A stretch of DNA of 64,000 bases from Styela clava (Eukaryota > Chordata > Ascidiacea > Stolidobranchia > Styelidae): assembly GCF_964204865.1 (NCBI RefSeq), contig NC_135254.1:24089313-24153312 (forward strand), read 5' to 3'. Each line of letters opens with the position of its first letter. Position 1 is the first letter of the stretch. Made by a program: the position numbers and the translations under genes. The notes beneath the pieces are model-generated. The model worked only from the letters and a program-made list of their open reading frames with translations. It was not told where the DNA came from and searched no databases. Shown in pieces: positions 24,319 to 34,384 of the stretch.

Positions 24319-25605
24319 TTCAAACTGAAACTCTTTGCATGGTAATGCAAGCCACCTATATTCTGCTTTATATTTGTATGTTGTATTAAAAAAACAGTAA
24401 ATAATCTTTGAAAAGCTTGTGCTCTTTCCTAAATTTTCGTCATATTAACTTGGAATGTTCTGGAATACATTTATTGTAAATCGGGTGAATTCAACCACAA
24501 AACATATTCTGATTTATGGAATGTACATTGTAAGCTTCAATGACTAGTGGAAGACGAAAGAGTAAAATAACTCAGAAATGAAAATTTTGTGGATTTCCAT
24601 TTTGTGTGGAATGAGCAAGATAAGATTTGTTTTTGGCCTAATTTAGCATGTGTGGCCAAACACAAGAAAACAGTCTTGCCTTAGAATTGTATTAGTTGTG
24701 TTACTCCTGATGATGTTGAGGCACTTGAATTAGGTACCTTTTAAAAGTAAAAAGTGAACAAACTTGCTCAAAAGCAATGTCAAAGTCAACTTTTGGCATG
24801 TTGAGAGCTACTAGAATCCTTAGGTTATTGGGAATCCATATGTGGATACTGGTTGATGAAATACTTGAGGGTTGAGGCAGTTCTATTCAATAGCAATATA
24901 ATACTTCTTGACTAGTATGTACAATACACAGTGCTTTTGTTGAATATAAATGTATTTTATGTCTCAATATATTATGACATTTGTTGTTTGAACTCTTATT
25001 GTTTTGAAAATATTGTGCAATATTTATTAAATGTTTCACAGATGAAGGGTATGATTCATTCAATCACTGAGTATATTTGAGACCAACGTTGGGAAATTGT
25101 AGATTTTAGTTTGAAGAATAATGGGATATTCACTATAATTTTTAAATAAATTGTTGAAAAAGGAAACCCATCAGCTAGATATCCGAGATAACATATTTTA
25201 TATGAATTGCCACCTTGGCACAAACATGATTATTGAATATGATATTATTTTTCAACACACATTTGCATGTATTCAATCCCCATAAGTAATATTGACTTGT
25301 GTCTGTGGCATTTATTTGAAAGGAGTATTTTCTGAGAGTGGACAACATCGTCTTTGCACTGTGGTTAGATAAGTTTTAGCAGCATTGGAAGTTGATAATT
25401 TCAGAAATGGATTGAACACTGACTGATAATTAAAATTTAATCTGTAAATATGGTCAAATGTTTTTTGGAAGATTTATCCCATTTTTTGTTGTTATATTTT
25501 GAAGAAAAAAATTAGATTTTGCTGTTTTTATAATTTCTGGTATGTATTATGATCTTTCAGTAAAATTTCGTCTAATTCCTGTAGCTTTCTAAATTTGAAG
25601 AGTAA
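24319..25605. other. Spacer between BECN1 fragment and nucleotidyltransferase copy B
   Basis: Counterpart of 16365-17651, including the presumed promoter/5' UTR of the nucleotidyltransferase gene. Copy B may therefore be transcribed independently. No reading frames. Confidence 0.4.
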
Positions 25606-28600
25606 ATGGATGAAGATATAATATCAGATGAGGAATGGGAGTTGGCTGATAAACTTCGACATTGTTGCACACCCATGGGTGATGAAAAAGAAACAAGTTT
25701 GAAGCAATCTTCTGTTGCTTTGTTTGATATGGGGAAACTGTATCTGAATAAAGCATTTAATACCAAAGGAATGTTGCAAAAACTAAATTTTATAAAATGT
25801 GCAACTTTGCTTCATGGTGCAAGAATTCGTTTCGAAAAACTGTTGAATGACAATGAAATGGGAAGTGAAGTGAGGAAAGTCCTGAATATTATGGGGATTC
25901 ATTGATACATGCATGTGGAGGTCAGGATTATGACATTGGTTTCTTGGAAGCCTCCTGGAAACTCGAATTTTTTTTGAATGAGCTTAGAGAGACTGAAAAG
26001 GAGAATTTGGAAAAGTTGGAGATCATAACGAATGATGTTTCAGAATCTGAGCTGTGGGAAAAACGTGCAAGAAGGATAAAAGTTATCAGAAAAACTTTGG
26101 AAAGAAACACATCTCACTACAAAGCTATTATGTGTGGAATAACTATTGAATGCTATATGATACTTGGAAAACCCCCATGCAAGTATGCAATCGTTGGACT
26201 TGGTTCTCTTGCTCGGGAGGAAGTAACCTTATATTCTGATTTTGAGCATGTGATCATAATAGATGATGCGGTGAAAGAGTTAACCGTTGGCCAACAAGAA
26301 GAAATTCAAGAATATTTTCGTTGGTTTACTGTTATATTTCAAATCCTCATCATTGGAATTGGTGAGACATTTATCCGAAGCGTTGGTGTTAAGAGTCTGA
26401 ATGATCTTTACTCTGGAGATGCGTCAAAAAATTGGTATTATGATATGTTTACTCCTTCTGGAATATCTTTCGATGGAAGAGTTCCACACTCTTGCAACAT
26501 ACCTCTTGGTAGACAAGAAACAACAAAAACTCGGAATAGCAAAGTTGAGCTTATTCAACCTGCAAGTAAAATGGCAAAATTTTTAACTTCTAACGAACAT
26601 CTTAAAAATGGATACTATTTGAGTGATCTCCTGTCACGGACATGTTTTGTAATCGGCGACACGGAATTATATGAGTACTTTAGAACAAAGACATTTGAAA
26701 CTCTTGGTACCGAGGATTCTACTAAGAGTGTTGAAGAATGGGAAGAGATGTTAGTACCAAAAAGTGGAACGATTCTGAATAATTCGATGTCTGGTGCAAT
26801 AAAGACATTTTGCGATATAAAAACCATGTTTTACAGACCTGTGACAGCAATATTAGCATACTGGGCACGAAAATGGCGCTTTACGAGTGGATCAACATTT
26901 GACTGTGTTTTACACATAAAGAATCACCCAAGAGCCGAGGGTTTACCGCTGAAATGGTGTGATCGATTAGAATATACTGTTGCTGCTGTTTGTGAAATGA
27001 GGTTAAAAGCATATGCCACTGGTAAAAACCAGAGGCTAAAGGTTTTACAACAGGATGTTGATAAATTCGTTGGAAATAGTACTATTCTATTCTGCTGCGA
27101 TGTTATTCGCGAATTATACGCAACTGTTGAGAGCAGTGAATTAAAAAATACTAGTCCCTCTGACAACGGTTGCCTTCAGGACTTGCCTCCAACTCTTATA
27201 AAGGAAATCAATGATTGTAGAGCACAGGCTCAACATCTAAATATCATGGGACATCACAATGGTGCTCGAATACTACTTGAGAGTCTGGCGGAGAGAAGGG
27301 ACTTGGGACACTTGGCTTTTGATATAAGACTGTCCTTAGCTCTGACATATGTGTTTTTGGGAGACGAGTTGGCAGAAATGAATGAAAATCGAATGGAGTT
27401 ATTCACGAAAGCAGAAAACATTATGTCAGATCTTATGTGCTGGAAAGAATTTTGTGGTAATGCATATGGCAGAGCAACGATTTGTGCAAAGTTAGCAAGT
27501 ATTTATTTTAACCAAAATTCCATCCCTAAGATGGCATCTGTTCTCAGGCGATGGTTTTCGGCATTTTCAAATGATGACATTTCTCTCATTAATAAACAGC
27601 TCCTGCTCATGAGAGCACTTGATGCAATTAATGAGTTTGAACCTTGGGAAATCCGAGAGTATTTTGTAAAAGTTCTTACTGAAGATGAGGATTTGCTATC
27701 AAAATTAATTCTACAACTAGCTTTGGCGTGTGCTGACCTATCTGACGGTAGTGCGGAAGTAGCTCGTAGAAATATACTGGAAATATTTGAAAAATGTGAA
27801 GAAAATATAGGAACTTTCGACCAGGATTTACTGGATCGTTTTTTGGGAAGAGTAATTGAAATTCAAGGTAAACAAATGTGGTTGGTTGACTCTTTTTTGA
27901 CAATGGAACTTGTTTCTGGGATGCGAACCAGTCAAAGAAGTGCTGTGGATAACACTGATACCTTCAAGTTATTCACCAACCCTGTGCAGCGCCTCATTCT
28001 TTTTCTTTTTGCATCGGAAACTGAAAAGAAACAAAAGCGTAAAATACGGTACGTTTTTAAGGCTATTGCTATATGCCAAGAACTCGAAAGGACGGAACAT
28101 AAGACCGAAAATTTGATTGAGCAGGGTAAAAAACAATATCCTCGTGCAATTTCCCAGCTTTTTGCATGTTGTGATTTTGAGCACATAACCAGACTTTGCT
28201 CGTGTTATCTTGAAGTCCCACATTATGTACGTGGCAACTCAAGTGTGAAACGATCAACAACTGCTTTCATCAGAAATTTTCTACATCACTGTACACTTGA
28301 AGTGAAGAGTGGTAAACTTCCAAGTATATATGGTGAATTTATGAAGGTGTCTGGTACTTTTGCACACTTATTTTCCCACCCTGCATGTATTCTTGAAATA
28401 AATGATTTCTTATTAGTTCTAAATGGATCTGATATGATGAAATTCTTTCCAGTTTGGCAAAGATGGATCAAACCTAATGAAGGGGATAGTCGCATCATTC
28501 GAATTTTCAATTCAGCACTTCACATGCTTTCTAAATATGACGTTGTGAATAGTTCCAAGTTGTTTTGGAAATTGCTGCATTATACCAACTGCGACAGGAG

Positions 28601-28913
28601 CTTGAAAAGAAAGGTGGTGATCCTTTTACAGTTTGTAATACAGATTTGTCCGAACGTTATTTGTATGTTACATTTGTCATATCGTTGGATGCTAGCAGTA
28701 GCAGAGCACAAGGGTGAACTCCGGACATCAAAAACTAAACTGTATAATGAGGTCATAGGCATGCATGATGTGGATAAACAAGCAAACTTTTTTTGGAGAT
28801 TCATTGTGTCTGAAGATTATCGTTCACCCATTTATGTTAAATCGCTGTTGTTTTTTCTTTGTATTCTGGACAAAAAGTTATCAGAGTCAAATTGGACACT
28901 ATATAAGTCCTGA
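25606..28913 (+). pseudogene. DUF294/GlnD-like nucleotidyltransferase-fold protein, copy B, one-base frameshift
   Basis: Same start and stop as copy A, but the G5 run at 17939-17943 is G4 here (25893-25896). The frame therefore shifts at about codon 97 and stops after 99 residues (25606-25905). The rest of the protein is open from 25902 to 28913, with no nonsense codon at the site that is broken in copy A. The nucleotidyltransferase motif (GLGSLAREEVTLYSDFEH) and helical C-terminus are intact. Translation of the rest would need reinitiation, for example at the ATG in KAIMCG before the catalytic domain. Amino-acid changes against copy A are few: G/E in SELWxKRA, P/S in NTSPxDN, L/I in QRLxLFL and L/F in AHLxSHP. 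A homopolymer sequencing error is a live alternative. Confidence 0.75.
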
Positions 28914-29271
28914 CAGCGTATATTGCCTTGTTTTTACTTCAATTATGGCCTAAGACCCCGATAAATTTTATGGGTGATAAAGAGACCTTCGGAACGATTT
29001 GACTGCTCAGCTATTAGGAATTTGAAAGGTCGCATCAAGGTTCAAAATCATGGATGTGACAAAATCTAACATAGATATTTCCATCGTTTATCGACGTATT
29101 TTGAAATTCCGTTTCGCATACTTATCGAAAGTTTATAATCGATGATTTGAATTGCCCAACTGGCAAGCCGATTCTAAGACTTGTTCGTCATCGTCATACA
29201 TATTAATAATCTATACTATATCATTGCTGCCCCTTTTTTCCACAAGCGTTCGAAGGCTAGAATGGATAGAT
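28914..29271. other. 3' flank of nucleotidyltransferase gene, copy B
   Basis: Counterpart of 20961-21318, with a few substitutions. Non-coding. Confidence 0.4.
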
Positions 29272-29569
29272 CAGGGTGGTCCAAACCTATGCCCGCGGGC
29301 CACATGTGGCCCGCCGCTTCATTATCTGTGGCCCGCGTCGCATTCAAAGAGGAATCAAAAAATCACATTTCGTGTTTTATCGTCATAAAATTGACCAAAA
29401 TATCTGTTGATATATTGTCCCATCATGAATGCCACTGACTTGACTAGTGTTATGGCTTGCTGAGACAACTAGCGAAGTTGAATGAGCGAATTCTTAGCAC
29501 TATTGTGGCCCGCGAACAATGCAAAAGTAATTTTGTGTCCCGCGGAGCTGACAATCTTGGACCACCCTG
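29272..29569. mobile_element. hAT MITE (GGGTGGTCC family), copy B
   Basis: Same element and same flanks as 21319-21616, duplicated with the segment. Ends CAGGGTGGTCC and GGACCACCCTG; flanks GGATAGAT and AGATAGAT. Confidence 0.85.
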
Positions 29570-30507
29570 AGATAGATTATCTTTATATGGAGACCTGGCC
29601 TAAATAGCTTTGGGTCAACCAGGTAAACAATACATTTGTAAGTTGCATCGCTGTATTTCCTAGTGTAATTTGTAATAACACCTGAACAAATGTTCAAATT
29701 ATTATATTATATTCAGCTTATTTATAAGTATATTGCTGAACCCTACCGCCTTTTCTTGCAGTATGTGTATTTTATTGAATAACCAGTCTAGCAAGCAGTA
29801 CGTGTTGTACTGTATGGCCGTTTTTCATATCATGTATATATGTGTGTCTATCGAATATGTTGCGCTCGTAATCATTGATTTTTTAAAATCATGGCTTAAC
29901 TGGTACAAAAGCAGGTTTAAATAGGTTCATCATTTGGATAAATTTTGAAGGTTTCAACGATATGTACACCCGGTATTGTTTACAAACTAAAATTGTGACA
30001 TATATAAATAAATATGTATCTGAGCTCTATATGACAGAAAAACTTTTCTTCATCCCCAATACATTGGATATTTGATGTGATTTGAATTACTTATTCATTC
30101 TCTAGTTCATTAATATTAGGCGCAATTTATCCTGTAGTTATTCCAAATCCAAGGAAAGTTGTCGATAATATGATGTTATCCTAAATCGGAAATATTCCGA
30201 TTCCTAAAAGCCGAAAAGACGGCTTAATCATATGGCGGACCGGAGTCCCTCACCCGTGTACCAGTCCATGTCAACCATGGGATTAGTTTGTCAGTTATTT
30301 GATTCAGATGCTCTTGAGTCTTGACGATGGAGAAAGCGTAACCGATCAACGGTTACGTGAACGGCGATCCAGCAATCGTCTCGCGCATAATTAACCCCTG
30401 CAACTGTAAACCACGATTGAAAATCTGTCTGAGGAGTTGGTTAAATTTTGACAATTACGCCACCGTTATTTCCTGGCTGGTTAGTCATTGATACAGAAGA
30501 ACAACAG

Positions 30508-32190
30508 ATTTGATGGTCAAGCTATATTTTCAACGCGAAATCTCACAGTGAGAAAAGATAGGATTTCATAATCACCGAATGAGCTTGATGTGTGTTCCTT
30601 CGCCCCATGAATACGTAAATACCGGAACGTGCCGTGTTTTGTGTAATTACCGATAACCGTATTGTATTATACAGAGCCTGTATCAAAGAGGATATGTGGA
30701 TGAACTCCAACATAGAATCGTTAAAGGGACGATAGCAATTTCTGAGACAATCGCATGGAACATTGTACGTGTGGGTTACACTTTTCAAAGACAAAAAGGA
30801 CATATATACATAACAATTCAGCAAAACGATTTATTGGTTCACTATCTATCTAATCAAATAGCAATCACTCATAATATATTCTCAATGATATCGAAATCCG
30901 TAGCGCTCTAAGAAATAACTCGCAAATTTATAATTTTTTTTATATGGTGGACATATTTTTATTCTTGGTTTTTCGGCAACTCACTTTGGAAGTTATATTT
31001 TATAATTGTAGGATTGCGCGATAAATTGATAAAACATGAATGCGCGCGGCGTGATTCACACATTCGGATTGATTTCATACTTTTATAAATTCATTAACTT
31101 ATCACACGAAACAATGAGTTAATGAAATTAACTACTACTGTGAAGCAACGGTATAAACTTTGCTAAAAGTCTTGCCATGATCGAACAGAGGCATGGGTAA
31201 GTCCCAATAAACGTGAAGTACAAAGATTGCTGATTATGAAAATTTGACAATAATTAATTATAACCCAGTTTTCGGTCGAAATATATTGTTCGCGATTTTA
31301 TTTCAAAATCGTATATTCAATGTCAACCAGCCAGTGCGTAGTTGATGCTGTTTTTCTTTATATTTCTCAAAGTAGAATTTGCACATCGAACACTGAAAAT
31401 TTGTCACATAAATAACATTTAACAACGGAATCGGGTTTTACTAAAATACTTCCATATGTCCTAACCACGCTGCATATCTCTTGCAGCAGAGCGATCATGA
31501 AACTATCTCGATTCGTGAATAATTTTAAGCGATACCGGGATAAGATCACGCGAAATTGCTTTGTAACCATTGTGACGCAACAAGCTAAAATTATAACTTA
31601 TTACGTGAAACGTCACGCTGCGGTTAACGGGTTATCTCAAAGTAGAACCGGTTAATTTTACCCGGTTAACGGTTAAAGTGTTTTCCCTGATATTACCAGC
31701 CCTGCCCATAACCCAAGCAAAGTTTGATAAAATATACCACTTAACAAAACCTACTAAAACGCACTGGGGAGTCGATTGTTTCCATCGATCCCAAGTCAAG
31801 CCTGACTCGAATATCAGCCATTCTAAGCTTAAAAAATGTGCCAAACCACTGCGGTAGCACTTTTACTGAAACCCACCATGTTTGTTGTGTGTTTTTGTTA
31901 CAGCTACACGTTCGTGTTTCATTAGTTTTTTGTTTATATATAGATATATACCAAGTTTATGTGTATGCTATATGGGCAGTAATTTCCCTACACCCGCGCA
32001 ACAATTTAAAATGGCCTGCGAACTTTAGTGAACTAGTTTAACGGTTAAACTTTGACCTAAATTTGCGTTTGAGATACCGCCAATTGTTTAAACATTATCA
32101 CAGTTTAGCACGTGTATTTCGTAACAATTCAATTATTCCGGTATCTCATGTATGCGTATTAGAATTACATTAGGCAATATTTTAGATATC
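30508..32190. other. Unique intergenic region after the duplication
   Basis: No supported gene. At about 31618-31705 there are clustered GGTTAA/AACCGG motifs ending in TACCAGCCCTG. Read on the minus strand this looks like one hAT-type terminus (CAGGGCTGG), but no partner end or target duplication was found. A related GTTTAACGGTTAAAC palindrome sits at about 32036-32050. Confidence 0.35.
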
Positions 32191-32199
32191 AGCCATATA

Positions 32200-32470
32200 T
32201 TAAGAAAGCTTGAAGATGCCACAAAACGAAAACTAAACACTGAAAACAGACGTTTTTTAGATGAATGTCAGCGTTCTTATTGCTTTGTTGAAAAGAATTA
32301 AACTTCAGCGATTTGTCTTCCTTGCCAACAAAATATTTCAGTTCTGAAGGAATACAACATTAGGCGCCATTATGAGACGAAGCATTCTTCAAATTATGAT
32401 CAGTTGACGCGCGTATATCAAAATTTAAATCATTGCTAAATTCATACAAAAGTCAAACAAAGATGTTCAA
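32200..32470 (+). pseudogene. Decayed hAT transposase fragment (BED zinc finger / ZBED-GTF2IRD2-like)
   Basis: One frame reads ICLPCQQNISVLKEYNIRRH followed by YETKHSSNYDQL. This gives the C-x2-C and H-x4-H spacing of a BED-type finger and the RHYETKH box of GTF2IRD2/ZBED-like hAT transposases. A second frame just downstream (32494-32600) reads ASYSVACNIAKKNRPFVGGK, also typical of that family. Stops and frameshifts separate the parts, so it is a relic. Confidence 0.65.
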
Positions 32471-33076
32471 AAATTGAAAGTGAATCTACGATATTGGCCA
32501 GTTATAGTGTAGCCTGCAACATCGCTAAAAAGAATCGCCCGTTTGTTGGAGGGAAATTTTTCCGTGAATGTATGCTGCAAGTTTGGAAGTCATTTCTCCT
32601 GATATTAAAAGTTAATTTTCCAGCATCAGTTCTAACAAACAATTATGAACCTCAACAAATCAAAACTTCGGTCCAGGCTGACAGATATTCACTTGAATGT
32701 GTTATTGCGAGTACAATGTACTGAATTGGAGCCACGTTTTGAACATATTATGATTTCGAGCCAACCCGAATTACACATATATACAATGTACTCATACACT
32801 ACGTTAACTAAATTATGTTGGCATTTCGTTTTTATATATATATACAGATTGGGATGTTTTTTGTGTAATAAAACAAGCTATAAGTAGCCATTCGTATGAG
32901 GCCGTATGCTAGATGAGCAAGTAACTTCATTAGTCACTATCAGTTGCAAATTCCTTGTTGAAAGCCGTGCTTGGTATTTATTCCTCGGGTATTCTAACAT
33001 TCTAACTATTATATTTGTTAATTTTATTACATAACAAACTGCGATGCTAGGTGTATCTAAAATCAGGCTAGCAGGC
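32337..33076 (+). repeat. Tandem repeat unit 1 (740 bp) of hAT-transposase debris
   Basis: Starts at TTCAGTTCTGAAGG inside the transposase relic and ends at ATCAGGCTAGCAGGC. The next unit follows directly. It contains the RHYETKH-coding stretch, the ASYSVACNIAKK stretch and a short (TA)n. Confidence 0.85.
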
Positions 33077-33564
33077 TTCAGTTCTGAAGGGATACAACAT
33101 TAGGCGCCATTATGAGACGAAGCATTCTTCAGTTTATGATCAGTTGAAGCGCGTAATTCAAAATTTAATTCATTGCTAAATTCATACAAAAGTCAAATAA
33201 AGATGTTCAAAAAATGAAAGTGAATCTACGATATTTGCCAGTTATAGTGTAGCCCACAACATCGCTAAAAAGAATCGTCCATTTATTGAAAGGGGAATTT
33301 TTCCATGAATGTATGCTGCAAGTTTCGAGGTCATTTCTCCTGATATTAAAAGGTAATTTTCCAGCATCAGTTCTAACCAACAAATATGAACCTCAACAAA
33401 TCAAAACTTCGGTCCAGGCTGACAGATATTCACTTGAATGCGTTATTGCGAGTACAATGTACTGAATTGGAGCCACGTTTAAACATATGATTTCGAGCCA
33501 ACCCTAATTACACCTATATACAATGTACACATACACTACGTTAACTAAATTATGTTGGCATTTC

Positions 33565-33601
<37 letters not shown>

Positions 33602-33815
33602 TGGGATGTTTTTTGTGTAATAAAACAAGCCATAAGTAGCCATTCGTATGATGCCGTATGCTACATGAGCTAGTAACTTCATTAGTTGCAAATTCCTTGT
33701 TGAAAGCCGTGCTCGTTATTTATTCCTCGGGTATTCTATCATCTAACTATTATATTTGTTAATTTTATTACATAACAAAATGCGATGCTAGGTGTATCTG
33801 AAATCAGGCTTGCAG
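33077..33815 (+). repeat. Tandem repeat unit 2 of hAT-transposase debris
   Basis: Diverged copy of 32337-33076, with visible substitutions and small indels and an expanded (TA)n at about 33569-33598. The divergence is clearly greater than between the two 7.9-kb duplication copies, so this duplication is older. Confidence 0.85.
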
Positions 33816-34384
33816 CCTATTTCAGTACCTATTTTTCGAAATTTTCTCAGACCGCTTCAGCGCGCCCTGAACCCCATCCGTGCCGTCGCGCCCTTTTTGT
33901 CGCTCCCCCTCTCTGGCCCTCCAATATTCTTCTGCTACCTATTGTGCCCCGCGGCCAATAAACTTTGGGAACCACTGATGTAGATCGTTTGTCAAATACA
34001 TAACAAATTTCCAAGTCACAAATAGTTTAATCGCTAATAGAAAAAATATTTACCCCCCCCCCTTAATTTCGAAACACCCCCCTCCCCTAAAATGAAAAGC
34101 TGGGGAACATACTGTATATGGGTAAAGTGACGCATATATTTATATGTGTTAAACCTTATATATATATAGGAGGGTTTAAAGATTTTCCAATCTACTGTGT
34201 GTTCGTTCGTATTATGTTTTACCGAGGGAATCAATAAAAACTCATTCTTATGTTATATATTCTAATACAGTAACGGTATAACTGGACAACTTCCAATGGG
34301 TTTCTAGTCGACTTTACCTGATTATAGTTTAAATCCTTTACAAATTTCAAAATTTTATTGAAAACAGTGCATTCGTTACGCTAA
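33816..34384. other. Transposon end and low-complexity sequence
   Basis: About 33830-33967 ends in GCGGCCAATAAACTTTGGGAACCACTG, a typical right terminus of a GGCC-type hAT. It is likely the end of the element whose transposase relic lies upstream; the left end was not found. Two C-runs with CCCCTCCCC follow at about 34051-34088. The rest is AT-rich. Confidence 0.4.
34354..34359 (-). terminator. Candidate polyadenylation signal of the minus-strand LRR gene
   Basis: AATAAA on the minus strand, about 25 bases past the TAA stop at 34385-34387. This close spacing implies a very short 3' UTR if it is used. Confidence 0.4.

Larger units (their letters stand above)
22554..30507 (+). repeat. Tandem segmental duplication, copy B (7,954 bp)
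   Basis: Direct repeat of 14628-22553, starting at CATTGGAAAAC and ending at AGAAGAACAACAG. After this the sequence becomes unique (ATTTGATGG). The 28-bp length difference comes from a 27-bp insertion near 23264, single-base changes, a 7-bp deletion near 29957 and an 8-bp insertion near 30210. High similarity implies a recent event or an assembly artefact. Confidence 0.95.

Noticed and set aside
33569..33598. (TA)n microsatellite
   Set aside because: Ordinary low-complexity expansion, noted only as a length difference between the two tandem units.
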